Shown piece after piece: positions 8,023 through 19,738 of a DNA stretch of 64,000 bases. This stretch comes from Rhipidocladum racemiflorum. Taxonomy: Eukaryota; Streptophyta; Magnoliopsida; Poales; Poaceae. The position numbers and the translations under genes are program-made. A model generated the notes under the pieces. The model was not told the origin of the DNA and made no database searches. It saw only the letters and a list, made by a program, of their open reading frames with translations. How positions within the stretch are numbered: the first letter of the stretch is position 1; each line of letters begins with the position of its first letter. Location of the stretch: assembly GCA_036346355.1 (NCBI GenBank), contig CM070584.1, positions 52,039,097 to 52,103,096 on the forward strand, in the 5' to 3' direction.

Positions 8023-10244
8023 ATGGCGGAGTCGCACTCCAAGCGCAGCAATCTGCCCGAGGAAAGCGGCGCCCGTAGCCGTTCCCGGCGTTCGGGAAGG
8101 GAGCCGGGCCACCCGGGTCCCTCCGCTGTAGGAGGGGCGCACGTGGCTTCTGCGCCCGGGGGTCAGCCCGTCCAACGGCGCTGGCAGCGGGGGCGACACC
8201 CCGCCGAAGCCTTCATGCGGCGGCGCTTCTCGATCATCCTCGATGGCGGCTGGGACACCCGACCACTCCATGGCTGCGGGATATCGTCCACTGGTCGACG
8301 CGCCGCTCAACAGCGAGTTGAAGCGGCGGCCCGAGCTTCCGGTATGTGGCGGCAAGGAAGCGGCGCAAGCCCGGCCTTGAGGTTCGGCCGCGCCACGACT
8401 TCTCCCGGTGTCAAGGGCCGGGACAAGGGAAAGGGAGTCCTGGTTGCAGCCCCCTCCGTTATAGGGGGGCGTGCACGAGACTCCGCTTCTTCTCGCGGTC
8501 CCCCGAGTCAAGGAGGAATCGCGAAGATCTCAGATCGCGCTTGGACGAGAGGCGGCTCCAGCGCGACGGTGACCTACGCCACGTTCTCAGGGGGCATTGC
8601 GAGAGCGCCAAGCGGCGCCCCACTCCCCAGATATCCACCGGACGCCAGGGGGCTTCCCCTTCGGACTCCGGAGGGAACGTAGGGTCGCACTCCTCATCCT
8701 CTCCTCAGGATCGAGGGGCTGGCGAACGATGCTGCTCCCCCTATAACGTCGGATGCCAGGCGTTCTCTCTCCGCCTCCGGCAAGCTGCGTGGCCGGAGAG
8801 ATTCCGTCCCGCCTCCATCGAGAAGTACGACGGCACCACCAACCCGGAAGAGTTCCTGCAAATTTACACCACGGTGGTGCGCGCGGCGGGAGGGTCTGAG
8901 AAGGTTATGGCCAACTACCTCCCGACGTCGTTGACGGGCTCTGCCCGGTCTTGGCTACTTAACCTCCCGCGAGGCTCCGTGCACTCGTGGGAGGAGCTGT
9001 GCGACATTTTTGTCGCCAACTTTCAGGGCTCCTACGCTCAACCAGGCGTGGAGGACGACCTCCACGCTCTGGAAGCGAGGCAGAGAGTCCCTGAGAGAGT
9101 TTATCCGGCGGTTTAGCCACTGCCGCAATACGATCCCCCGGATCTCTGAGCAATCGGTAATCATTGCTTTCCGGAGGGGGGTCCGGGATCAGAAGTGCGG
9201 GAGAAGATGGCTACCCGCATCATCTCAACCACTTCCGAGTTGTTCTCCCTGGCGCATAAGTGCGCCAGGGCGGCTGAGGCTCGGAAGTGTGCAGCAAGGC
9301 CCACCGACACTGACGACGCCGACACCTCGAAATCCTCCGACCGCAAGAAGAAGAAGAAGAAGAAGAAGAAGCGAAAGGAGGCCACTGCCAGAGAAGTCCT
9401 GGTTGCTGAGCCAGAGACCAAATCCCGGCGTCACGATGATCAGGACCGAAGGGATGAGCGTCGGGACCGGCGCGGTGACCGTAGGAACCGCCGCTCGCCC
9501 CGTCGCGAAGACAATGAGGGCAAGCCCTATTGCCCCATCCATCGAACAAGTGGACACGACTTGGAGGACTGCCAAGTTGTGTCCAAGCTGGTAGACAGGC
9601 GACTCAAGAAGCGCCGCGAGAAAGACCACGGAGAAGACGACGACGAAGACTCAGCTCCATTGGCCTTCCAACAGGCGGAGCACACGGTGGCATTCATCCA
9701 CGGGGGCTCAGCCACCTACTCATCGAACTCGCAGTACAAGCGGGATCTGAGGCAGGTCTGTGCCACCGTATCGTCCTCTGGGGCGAGTAGACTGCTGAAG
9801 TGGTCGGAGCAACCGATCACTTTCAGCCGGGCCGACCACCCGGAGAACATTTCCGGCCCGAACCATTTGCCGATCGTGGTCTCTCCCACGGTTCGCAACG
9901 CGAAGCTCGGGCGGGTCCTCGTTGACGGAGGTAGCGCCATCAACCTGCTGTCAGTTGGGGCGTACCAAGCGCTCCAGATACCGTATGAGGAGCTGCGTCC
10001 AGCCCCACTATTCTACGGGGTCGCCCCCGGGGTGGGCCTCTTGCCCCTGGGGCAGGTCCGGTTGCCTGTTACGTTCGGAAGTGCGGACAACTTCCGGACG
10101 GAGCTGGTCGACTTCGAGGTCGCCGACTTCGACCTCCCGTACAACGCCCTGCTTGGCCGTCCGGCCTTGGTCAAGTTCATGGCGGTTGCCCACTATGCCT
10201 ACATGCTGGTGAAGATCCCCGGGCCTGGGGTCCAATTACGGTGA
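8023..10244 (+). pseudogene. Tat gag and aspartic protease, frameshifted
   Basis: The likely start is the ATG at 8023 (MAESHSKRSNLPEESG). The retrotransposon gag domain is clear at about 8790-9180 (WPERFRPASIEKYDGTTNP, then SWEELCDIFVANFQGSY). It is followed by a Lys-rich run encoded by an AAG microsatellite (9342-9371), a zinc-knuckle-like CPIHRTSGHDLEDC, and the protease VLVDGGSAINLL with LLGRPALVKF (about 9910-10180). Gag would form the particle and the protease would cut the polyprotein. The frame changes near 8.35-8.7 kb and again at about 9080 and 9190, the last two restoring each other around some 100 bp. The protease frame ends at 10242-10244, where RT continues in another frame. Confidence 0.85.
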
Positions 10245-11842
10245 AGGTGGATAGACTGGAAGCCCTGCGTCTAAGCAAGCAGCTGCAGGACCTGGCCGGC
10301 ACCACCTGCTCGGCGCGCGATAAGGACGACAGCCCGAGCTCCCCCCCGGTCAGGGCCCGCGCTCCGCCCAGACCTGCGGGCGAGGCGAAGGCGGTCCCCG
10401 TGGGCGAGGACGGCTCGGGCAAGGTCGTCAAGATCGGCACCGACCTCAGCGCCAAATAGGAAGGCGCGCTCGTCACCTTCCTCCGGTCTAATCTGGATGT
10501 GTTCGCCTGGGAACCATCAGAAATGACCGGGGTCCCTAGGGAGGTGATTGAGCACCGATTGGCAACGCTCCCTGAAGCGCACCCGGTTCGACAAAAGATC
10601 CGGCGGCAGGCGCCAGAGCGGCAGGACGCCATTCGGGACGAAGTGGAGAAGCTTTTGTCCGCCAAGATTGTGCGGGAAGCCACCTATCCGGAGTGGTTGG
10701 CCAACCCCGTGCTCGTAAAGAAGTCCAACGGGAAGTGGCGAATGTGCATCGACTTCACCGACCTCAATAAGGCCTGCCCCAAGGACCCGTACCCCCTGCC
10801 GTGGATAGATATCGTCGTCGACTCCACGGCAGGGTGTGAAGCCCTGTGTTTCCTCGACGCCTACTCCGGGTATCATCAGATCAGTATGGCGCAGGAAGAC
10901 GAAGAGAAGACCGCCTTTGTGACTCCCCTCGGTGTATACTGCTACGTCAGGATGCCCTTCGGGCTGAAGAACGCTAGTGCCACCTATCAGCGGGCCATGC
11001 ACATTGTGTTTCGGCCCCAAATAGGGAGGAACCTTGAAGTGTATGTTGATGATCTGGTAATAAAGACAAAAAAGGCCGAAGAACTTGTTCAGGACCTGGA
11101 TGAGACCTTCTCCCGCCTCAGAAAATACTGTATAAAGTTGAATCCCGAGAAGTGCGTGTTTGGTGTCTCATCTGGGAAGCTACTCGGGTTCTTGGTCTCC
11201 AGTCGCGGGATCGAGGTCAACCCAGAGAAGATAGAAGCAATTGAGCGGATGCAGCCGCCTACCCGCCTCAAGCAACTGCAATGCTTGACTGGCCGGCTGG
11301 CCTCCCTTGGTCGGTTCATAGCTCGGCTAGGGGAGAAAAGCCTGCCGCTGTTCAAGCTGCTGAAGAAGACCAACTCGTTTGAATGAACCCCAGAAGCCCA
11401 GCAGGCGTTCGAAGGTTTGAAGCAGTACCTCTCCTCTCCCCCGGTGCTGGTCGCCCCCGAGCCGGGTGAGCCACTGCTGTTGTATGTGGCGGCTAGCCCC
11501 TCCGTAGTGAGCGCGGCGCTGGTGGCAGAGCGAGAAGGCGTCCAACGGCCGGTCTACTACGTCAGCAAGATGCTTCACGACGCAGAAACAAGGTACCCTC
11601 AGGCTCAGAAGATGATCTATGCTGTGGTGGTGGCGTCAAGAAAGTTACGGCACTATTTTCAAGGGAGAGAGATCACAGTGGTCTCCTCATACCCCCTGCG
11701 CGAGATCCTCCACAACCGAGAAGCAGAGGGCCGCATCGCAAAGTGGTCCGTCGAGCTGGGGGAGTTCGGTGTCAAGTTCGCTCCTCGTACCGTGATAAAG
11801 AGTCAAAGGCTGGCGGACTTCGTCGTCGAGTGGACTCGGTGA
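10241..11842 (+). pseudogene. Tat reverse transcriptase and first RNase H, two stops
   Basis: A single frame runs from about 10241 to 11842 with a TAG at 10457-10459 and a TGA at 11384-11386. The second stop lies where the family has Trp (FE-stop-TPEAQQAF), so it is probably TGG to TGA. RT landmarks are WRMCIDFTDLNKACPKD, FLDAYSGYHQI, the catalytic YVDD (about 11042) and LGFLVSSRGIEVNPEK. The first RNase H follows (LLLYVAASPSVVSAALV, ETRYPQAQKMIYAVV, LADFVVEW). Together they would copy the element's RNA into DNA. Confidence 0.9.
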
Positions 11843-11845
11843 GTC

Positions 11846-12234
11846 CGGCCGATGAGGTCCCCGCGCCCTCCCCCTGGACGCTCTTCTTCGACGGGTCCTT
11901 CAGGCTTGAAGGCGCGGGGGCTGGGGTTCTCCTGGTCTCACCGACCGGGGACCTCCTCAAGTACGTGGTCGTCCTCAACTTCAAGGCTACTAACAACGTC
12001 GCCGAGTACGAGGGCTCTTGGTGGGCTCGGGCCGCGACCATTGGTGTCGGCGCACCGCAAGTAAAGGGCGACTCCCTGCTGGTCGTCAATCAGGCAAGGA
12101 AAGATTTCTCCTGCCCTGACCCTGTCATGGCAGCGTACCTGGCGGAGGTTAGGAAATTGGAAAAGCATTTCGAAGGGCTGGGGTACACTCACATCCCCAG
12201 GCGTGACAACCATCTGGCGGACGAGCTCGCCTAG
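11846..12234 (+). pseudogene. Second (archaeal-type) RNase H of the Tat element
   Basis: It lies in a frame different from the RT-RNase H frame. WTLFFDGSF, NNVAEYEG, KGDSLLVVNQ and HIPRRDNHLADELA give the four acidic residues of an RNase H fold (D, E, D, D). A second RNase H after the first is typical of the Tat lineage. A frameshift separates it from the preceding domain around 11740-11845, and the stop at 12232-12234 separates it from integrase. Confidence 0.85.
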
Positions 12235-12338
12235 CTCGCCTCGACCAGATCTCCTGTACCGGTCGGGGTCTTTGAAGAAAGGCTTCCGCGACCGTCCATC
12301 GCCGCCCCCGTTTCTGGCGGGGACGATGGTGATGCCGC

Positions 12339-13667
12339 TTGACCCTCGCACGGGGAAGCGGTTCCGTGAAACGCTTGCCCGGCGAGTGCGGCGACCACCT
12401 TGTGGTCGTTGTACTTGACCAGGAAGGCACATGGATGGATCCGATCCTGGCCTACCTGCGGGATCAAGTGTGCCCCGACGATGATGCGTCAGCAGAGAAG
12501 GTAGCACTAAAGGCCAAATGCTATACCCTGGTGGGCGGGGACCTGTACCGCCGGGGTAAGAACGGAATTCTTCTGAAGTGCATCACTCGGGAAGAGGGGA
12601 GCAGTTTGCTCTCGGATATCCTTGGAGGCGTGTGCGGGAGCCATGTGTTCGGACGAACGATGGCGGGAAAAGCTTTCCGTCAAGGGTTCTATTGGCCAAC
12701 CGCCCTCCAGGATGCCTGCGAGCTGGTGAGGAGATGTGAGGCATGCCAGTTCCACGCCAAGCAGATCCACCAACCAGCCCAGGCCCTGCAAACTATCCCG
12801 CTCTGTTGGCCCTTCGCGGTCTGGGGGCTGGATATCCTGGGCCCGTTCCCGCGGGCCACAGGAGGTTACACCCACCTGTTCGTCGCCATCGACAAGTTCA
12901 CTAAGTGGGTGGAAGCCGAGGTAGTAAGGTTCATCACTGCCGCAGCTGCGGTCAAGTTCATGCAAGGGATTTTCGCCCGTTTTGGGGTCGCCAACCGCAT
13001 CATCACCGACAACGGCACACAGTACACCAGCGCGGCCTTCTTAGATTTCTGCAAAGAAATGGGCACCAAGGTCTTCTTTGCCTCTGTCGCCCACCCCAAG
13101 AGCAACGGCCAAGTCGAGCGGGCCAATGCACTGGTGCTGAAGGGCCTCAAGACGCGGGCATTCGATCGACTCCACAAGCGCGGGGCCCGGTGGACTGAAG
13201 AGCTCCCGGTAGTGCTATGGTCACTTCGGACTACCCCTAGTCGGGCCACCGGGGAAACCCCCTTCTTCCTGGTCTACAGCGCGGAAGCTGTTCTCCCTTC
13301 GGAGCTGGAACTGGGATCGCCACGCGTTGCTGCGTTCATGGAGGAAGACCAGGAAGATCTGCGTCGGGACGACGTCAACCTCCTGGAAGAAGCGCAAGAT
13401 CGGGCGGCTTTACGCGCTGCAAGGTACCAGCAAAGTCTCAGGCGGTACCACGCCTCCCAGGTTAATGAGAGAACACTGACAATGGGCGACCTGGTCTTGC
13501 GAAGAATCCAGTCGCATGCCGGGTCGCATAAACTGTCTCCCCAGTGGGAGGGACCTTTCAAAGTGGTCTCAGTCTCTCGTCCCGGGGCGGTCAGGCTGGC
13601 CACTGAAGACGGCGAAGAACTGGCGAACTCCCATAATATAGAAAATCTGCGCAAGTTCTACCCTTGA
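12339..13667 (+). CDS. Tat integrase, long open frame
   Basis: This is the longest intact frame of the element, about 440 codons. The true N-terminus is uncertain because the upstream frame is broken. Zinc-binding domain: GVCGSH with CEACQFH at about 12635-12755. The first His usual in relatives (DIHxGVCG) reads Leu here (DILGGVCG), which may harm zinc binding. DDE core: LDILGPFP, TDNGTQYTS, SNGQVERAN. C-terminal part: GDLVLRRIQ, LSPQWEGPFKV, ending NLRKFYP. There is no chromodomain. It would insert the cDNA; with gag and RT broken it cannot act alone in cis. Confidence 0.88.
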   Translation: MTLARGSGSVKRLPGECGDHLVVVVLDQEGTWMDPILAYLRDQVCPDDDASAEKVALKAKCYTLVGGDLYRRGKNGILLKCITREEGSSLLSDILGGVCGSHVFGRTMAGKAFRQGFYWPTALQDACELVRRCEACQFHAKQIHQPAQALQTIPLCWPFAVWGLDILGPFPRATGGYTHLFVAIDKFTKWVEAEVVRFITAAAAVKFMQGIFARFGVANRIITDNGTQYTSAAFLDFCKEMGTKVFFASVAHPKSNGQVERANALVLKGLKTRAFDRLHKRGARWTEELPVVLWSLRTTPSRATGETPFFLVYSAEAVLPSELELGSPRVAAFMEEDQEDLRRDDVNLLEEAQDRAALRAARYQQSLRRYHASQVNERTLTMGDLVLRRIQSHAGSHKLSPQWEGPFKVVSVSRPGAVRLATEDGEELANSHNIENLRKFYP

Positions 13668-14281
13668 TCGGTTGTAAGTCCCAGGCTCCGTTCCCCGACC
13701 GGTCGGAGTGTGTTTTCCTCTCCTCCGCGGGTCGGGGGAGGCCTTCTGTTTGAAATTAAATACTCACTTTCCTTATCCTAAATAGTTGTTCTTCCTGCCC
13801 TCTTTTCGGTCTTTCGCCTTCGGTCGGGTAGTGCCAGGGCACTTGCCTCTGGTACCCTGCCACCCTACAAAGCCCCAATAGCAAGGGCAGGATCACTAAG
13901 TGAGAGCGACGCGCGGGAGTGGGTGATTGGATGGCTAGTTCAGCACGATCCCCAGCACGGTCATGACACTCCGGGTGTCCCCGTGGGGGTCGGCGACTTG
14001 AGCACCAGTGCCAAGAACCTAAGGCCCTGCCCGGACTCACTAAGTGTTTGTCCCCTAGAGGCTATTTGGGAGTCAAAATTTTGCTAAGGCAAGGGGTTTG
14101 AGGGAAGTGATTCCCTGGCACAAGACCTTAAGTCTTTAAGCGTCCATGTGTTGGCTCGCGCGGAACAGGAAAGATTAGGGTAAAAGCGATCCTTGAACGA
14201 TATAGCAGGAACTTGTGCTCCCGTTTCATGTAAAATGTTTTGCATCTAAAGTCTTACAGGCAAAAGCTAAAAGAAAAAAAA
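13668..14281. other. Tat spacer between pol and the antisense gene
   Basis: Untranslated spacer inside the element. No ORF or motif of note. Confidence 0.6.
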
Positions 14282-16919
14282 CTACGCTGCTAGGGGATCC
14301 TCCTCGTCCTCCGCTGCCTCCTCGGCGGCCGCCACGTCCTCGTCAACTGGGCCGACGTCCAGCATCATCGTCACGTCTTCCGCAGCGGCCTCCAACTGGG
14401 GGTTCTCCATCGCCAGCTGTGCGGCGACCTGCTCGGAGGCGTCGTGGACCCGCTCCTCCGCCTGCGCCCAGTCACCTTCGATTCCCTGGACCGTGGCCGC
14501 AGGATCGAAGTTGGGGTCGCGGCTGGCGCAGCAAGCCAGCACGAACTTCGCCGTGGCCGCCGCAACTGCGCGTCCCTCCTGGGCGGACCGGGCGGTAAGG
14601 GCGGCGAGCAGGTGCGTGAGGAAGTCCGCAGTCCGGCAGAGACAGAATGCATAATGCCGCGACCTCTCCTCCCGCGGACCCGACTGCTCCAGCCCCAGTG
14701 GAGCAAGACTGGCCACCGTCTGGTCGAAGGCGTGGCGCAGCATCTCTATGGTATCCACCTCCGACTGGGCCCGATCGACCCTTTCCGCCTCACCATGGCG
14801 AAGCTCTTCGACGCGGCGGCGGGCGCTTGCTCCCGCGCTCCCGCCGCAGCTGCACCTCCAACCCCGCTCCCCGTTCACGTAAATCTTCCACCTCCTTGCG
14901 GAGGCGGTTGATTTCAGCTCCCGCCTCCGTGAGCCGCTCCCTGCTTGTCACCAGACGGGTGCTCGTGCTGGAGTAGAGCTCGCTAAGAGCCGCCAGCAGA
15001 GCATCCGCGTCCGCCGAAGGAATGGAGGCAGTAGGGGGATCCGCGGTGGGCACGGGGCCGAGCGGGCCCGGGTCCTGAACGACGGCGGCAGCAGCAACCG
15101 CTTGGGGGTTGCCCCCCTCCACCTGCTCGTCCTGGGGATCGGCGACCCCGGGGGGCGCACCTCCTGCAGCCACGGCGCCTGGATCGCCTCCGACTTGGGC
15201 GGCAGGAATACCCAAAGCGGGAACCCTGAAAAAGGGAAAGAAGTAAGTAACGGTAAGATACAGTTCGAAGGGACTTAATTTTCATATTGCATGTGCGTTT
15301 TTGAATGAGTACCTAGGTGACGGCCTCGGGAATCGGGCACGCTCGAATGAGACCAGTCCCAGCGCAGTCTTTGCCGTCTGCCCGATCCTAGCGGCCTAGG
15401 GCGGCTGTGAGGAAGGATCGCCATTCTTGGCGGCAGCGGAGGAAGGATCGCCGCTGGCGGCGGCGAGGAGGAAGGATCACCGCTTGGCGGGCGTGAAGGA
15501 TCGTCATTCTTGGGCGGCGGCGAGGAAGATAAATCATTCTTTGGTGGCGGCGGAGGAAGAATCGCCGCTGCCGTGGCGCGCCGTATGCTTGTTAAGCCGG
15601 CGGCGGCTGTTGCCCCGCCAAAGGAACCGGCGCTGGAGGGTCCCTTGTCACCGCCCCAGCAGGGGCGAGGAAGGACGAGGTCCCGCCGGTCGACGAACCC
15701 CCCGCCACCATTGAGGATCTCGCCGCTGCAGTAGAAGAAGTTCCCGCGGCCACAGCGGAGGATCCCGCCCCGCCCGAACCCAGAAGGCAGGGCCTTTGGG
15801 AACGACCACCGTTGGCATCGTTGTCGTCCGGACGCCTGCGTCTTCCTTGGTCACCCCTCCCCTGATCACCGGCGGGAGGAGGGTCCCGGATTGTCAAGGG
15901 CGCCCTGCGTATCACGACGGGTGTGCCCATAGCGTCCATCGACGGCATGGTGCGGATTATCGCCGCGCGCTCCCCCGGTGATAACCGGCAGAGCGGAACT
16001 GCGCCATCCGGGAACGGCGAAACAGGATTGACAAAACCCAGCTGTGCCATCCACCTGTCGATCACATCAGGAGCCAGGTTCCCGGCGGCTAACAACAAAA
16101 AAGAAGAAGAGGAAAGCCCCAGGCAACAGAAACGCAGTCAGCACCAGATTCAACCAATAAAGAAGAAGGGCAAGGGATAATCCAAGGTGAAGCGGGTTAC
16201 CTCCAGTGATACTCCGGGTCCCGTCGCCTAAACCCATATACTGCCAGGCCGGGCGAACGCGACGGCGCAGAGGGCACAGCCTCCGGGAGACGAAGTCCCG
16301 GATAACCATGGGCCCTATCAGGCCCGCCGCCTGCAGCTGGTCAACACGAGCTAGCATCGCCTGGAGCTCGGGCGTCTCGCTCACCTGGGCCCCCCAATTG
16401 AGGTTCTTGACCGCGGACGATCGGAAGCTCCAGCACCTCAATGCCGCTGTCATCCTCGACGTACACCCAATCTTCGCACCAATTCCTCCAACTGGACCGG
16501 CAATCCAGTGGAATGTAGCGCGACATGGACCCATCGCGAAGCCGCAGGTGGCAGCTCCCGGTAACAGGCGAATTGCCGCCCGCGGCGCGAAGGGTATAGA
16601 AGAAGCGAAAAAGCAGGAGGTTGGGTAGCACTCCTATGAACATCTCGCAGAAGTGGGCAAAGGCATAAAGGAAGACGGCGGAGTTGGGGGGAAGATGGAT
16701 GTGGTGAATGGCGTAGAAGTTAAGAACGGAAAGATAAAAATCGGAAACCGGCGGCAGCAGGCCGGCAAGAAGCTGCCACCCGAAGAAAACCACTTCCCCG
16801 GGCCGGCAGTGGGGCTCGACGGTCCCGGCGCGGATGCGGAGGGCGCCCGCGGTTATGTTCCGAGAGAGCCTGGCGGCAACCTCCTCCTCGACGGTCGACG
16901 AGGGAAGAACGGGAGCCAT
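14282..16919 (-). pseudogene. Antisense multi-exon gene of the Tat element (gypsy-type 'putative transposase' family)
   Basis: It reads opposite to gag-pol. The first exon starts MAPVLPSSTVEEEVAARL (ATG at 16917-16919) and holds the conserved block LLPPVSDFYLSVLNFY, LPPNSAVFLYAFAHFCEMF, typical of the Pfam 'putative gypsy type transposon' family found on the antisense strand of plant gypsy elements. A likely intron 16089-16200 (GTAACC donor, TTGTTAG acceptor) joins RSITG to AAGNLAPDVIDRW in frame. A second candidate runs 15228-15312 (GTACTC donor, TTTTTCAG acceptor). The 3' exon (14282-15227) encodes a coiled-coil-like stretch (INRLRKEVEDLRERG) and an acidic C-terminus. A frameshift near 16.4 kb and a stop at about 15592 break the frame. 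The function is unknown. Confidence 0.75.
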
Positions 16920-17320
16920 CGGGCGCAGGAGAGTATCGAAGCGCGTCGGCGAAGAAGAAGGAGAAAGAAGCTGTAGAGCGGGAAGGAAAGTTAGAAAGAG
17001 GAAGAACCGCTCCCCCCCCCTCGGTCGACCTCTTATAAGGCCGCAAGGGAAGGATCGGCGGGAAAACCGAAAGGGCGCGGCGGTTCGAAAAAAGGGAGTT
17101 CAAAAGCCCCATTAAGAAGGCGCGTCCCAAAGTCGTCTTGGCGATTGCAAGGCGGGAATAACTGCACAAACCGCCTTGAGAACCGGAAGAAGTCAGAAGG
17201 TCCCTTGAAGGCTGCAGGGCGTGCGGACTTATTAATGGCCCCACCCGGGAGACTAAACGGTTTCCCGATGGGCATTTAAAAGAAGGAAAAAGGAAGATGG
17301 TAGGCCAAAAAGCGCTCCTG

Positions 17321-17338
17321 GGTGGGCCCGGGGGCTAC
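17321..17338 (+). promoter_or_regulatory. Polypurine tract of the Tat element
   Basis: GGTGGGCCCGGGGGCTAC immediately precedes the 3' LTR, the position of the plus-strand primer. Confidence 0.65.
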
Positions 17339-18192
17339 TGTCAGCGTATTTTACACCAAGGTCCCCACTCCCTCGCAATAAAAGAGACCGCCGGGCGGGC
17401 AGGGTGTGTCCGGGCACAACGCCGCAGTAAGCAAAGACAACTCCCGACATGGTCGCCCGGTGGGCAGGTGGCGTCGAGCCACGCCATCGGGCGCCAGAAG
17501 GTGGTCGCCCAAGGGACACGTGGCAGACAGGCCACGCCCTAGGGCGACCAGCGAGGTGGTCGCCCAGCAGACAGGTGGCGATCAGGCCACACCACTGGCG
17601 TCCACCCCCGAGGCTGCAGCGCCCAGATCAAGGGTATTTAATGCGAATCATGCGCATTAAATGCAAAGCGTGGAGAATGCAGTATGGCGGCGCGTCTTCC
17701 CCAGGCGTGCATTAATTTCGTGTGACATCACGGCAGCACCTCACCCCCTGACGGAACGGGTAGCGTTGGCGGACGTGGGACCCGAGGCGGGGGTGTGACG
17801 GCCGCGGCAGATAATAATGGGATGTAAGAACAGTGACGGGCGCATTAAATGCACCCGTGGCAGTGTAATGAGGGTGACTTGCGGTGTAAGCCTCCCATGC
17901 GCCCCGCCAGCCCAAGTGTAAAAGGGAGCCAGGGTGCAAGGGAGAGGGGGTTCGACTCATTGTTAGTAGGTTTCATACTCTCAAGAGAGAGGACAAGCAA
18001 TAGCAAGAAAGGCAGGATTAGGGCTGTTACTCTTCGGAGGGCCTGAACCTGGGTAAACCCTAGCGTCTCCACCCCTCTGAGCTTCACCGACACCCCGTTC
18101 ATCTTCCTTCCACCGATGATTACCCCGAAAGCCCCCCGTCTGAACCTTATAAGCACCCGACTCGGAGGTGCCTGTTGGCTAGTACGCCGACA
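17339..18192 (+). repeat. 3' LTR of the Tat element
   Basis: 854 bp, starting TGTCAGCGTA and ending TACGCCGACA, which is the inverse complement of the 5' LTR start TGTCGGCGTA. It carries two tandem GGTGGTCGCC units where the 5' LTR has four. CAAAT follows at once and equals the sequence before the 5' LTR. Confidence 0.92.
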
Positions 18193-18197
18193 CAAAT

Positions 18198-18536
18198 CAT
18201 ACTGGTCTAACGATAATTCTAATTCTTAATTCATTTATTTAATGTAATGCATTGATTCTATTTTTATTCTTATGGACGTGCAATTGAATATGCAGGTCTA
18301 TAAACGAAGATCAAGAAAACACCAAAGTTTGTAATTTATAATTTTGAAATTTTAGTTTTTGGGATGTAATTATTTATTTATGAAATTTTTTTATCAGAAT
18401 TGTAATTAAATACTCAAGTGATGTAATTTAATCCCTCGTACTCGATTTGTAATGATTTCAGTGTAATATTAATTCTTTAATGATTAATTTAATTTAATTT
18501 AATTACGTGGTTTATTTTATTTTATGGGGTGTCTAG
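18198..18536. other. AT-rich spacer
   Basis: No gene. TTAATTTAATTT-type low complexity around 18480-18505. Confidence 0.5.
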
Positions 18537-18694
18537 GGAGCACCGAGTGTTTTTTTAGTTTGTGAGCACTCAAATTTGTAGCATTTGGATCTAGATCTAT
18601 TGATCCAATCAATTTGCCATCTCTCTCCATCACCCTCCTCTTTATAGGCCCCCAAGTTGAGTGCTGACAAACAAAAAAACACTCGAGTGTTACT
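18537..18694. mobile_element. MITE with about 37-bp inverted ends
   Basis: GGAGCACCGAGTGTTTTTTT and GTGAGCACTCAA at the left mirror TTGAGTGCTGAC and AAAAAAACACTCGAGTGTTA at the right. TAG occurs on both sides (18534-18536 and 18695-18697), a possible 3-bp target duplication. About 158 bp with no coding capacity. Confidence 0.65.
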
Positions 18695-19738
18695 TAGCCA
18701 TTCTCTTTATTTTAATGTCTCGTTTGAAATATATGATTGACCAGGTTACTTCACCGATGATGTGCCATTGTTTCCCCTCTGCGCCCGCTACCATCTCCAA
18801 CACGCACGTGTGCTCTCCCACCAGGAGTTCCAACCTCGACATCGTTGCACCGTCCTCTTCCGCTTGTCCGACGATCGAGCTCATAGAATTCCAACATCCT
18901 CAATATAAAAGGGCTAACCGAGACGGTCCTTAGCCCCCCGCACATGCCCGCACCATCTCCAATCCCTAGCCGAGGAAAAAGCACTCCGAAGGGACCTCCA
19001 TTGCCGGTGAGCTTCGCAAAGGAGGCGGAAGCCAATTGAGCTACTCTGGTGAGCACATTCCCAATTCCGTTGAGACAAAGCTATACTGGGTTACTCTAAG
19101 CAATCTACCACCTCTTTTTGCAGTTCAGACCAACCGGAGTAACTCGGCCGCATTCCCCTTTCTTCTCCAAGGCCAGCCATCGGTGCCAAGTCAACTCAAG
19201 GCTTCTTCATTGCTGTAAAGTGCCAAAACGAGTCCCTAAGCTATCCTTGGTTCTTTCCCCTCTATTCCCCGAGCTTAAGAATGCCTAGAACACTCCCGCT
19301 CCTTTCTGCCATTGCCACCACCTCCCCATCCGCCACGAGCACGCTCCGGTGATTGCCAAGCATCACCAAGGCATCCCTACCTCTCCCTCTAGCCTCCCCC
19401 GTTGGCGGCCGAGCATGATCATCATCGAGCCACCACCGGCGAACACCTCCGCGACCCCCTCTATTTTGTATTGCTGACGTATGGTCCCTCTTTGTCAGTG
19501 GCGGCATTAAATGAAAATCCGAGAAATGGTAAAAGGCGCCTTCTCAAGTGGAAAGCGTATTGTTTTTTTATTTTTGGGCGATTTTGAAAACATACCAGAT
19601 TCAAATATTTGTAAATTGTGAAAATTAACTCCAAATCAAGTCAAAGTAGTTTCTAAATTTTTGTAAAATCATGAATGCTTTGTTTCTGCAAAAATATTTA
19701 AAAATGTGACCTCTAATTGAATTTAAATTAAGTCGAAC
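18695..19738. other. Spacer without recognised gene
   Basis: Moderately GC-rich with only short ORFs (up to about 100 codons) of no recognised family. Confidence 0.45.

Larger units (their letters stand above)
6967..18192 (+). mobile_element. Ty3/gypsy retrotransposon of the Tat lineage, full length, decayed
   Basis: An 11,226-bp element bounded by the direct repeat CAAAT (6962-6966 and 18193-18197). Order: 5' LTR, primer-binding site, gag, protease, RT, RNase H, a second (archaeal-type) RNase H, integrase without chromodomain, a 2.6-kb antisense gene, polypurine tract, 3' LTR. The second RNase H and the antisense gene before the 3' LTR are marks of the Tat group of plant gypsy elements. It is much more GC-rich than the flanks. 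Several frameshifts and stops make it non-autonomous now. Confidence 0.92.

Noticed and set aside
9161..9421. Antisense ORF with a poly-Phe stretch
   Set aside because: It is the complement of the AAG microsatellite within gag.
12507..13654. Minus-strand ORFs over the Tat integrase
   Set aside because: They are shadows of the integrase frame, which has clear catalytic motifs.
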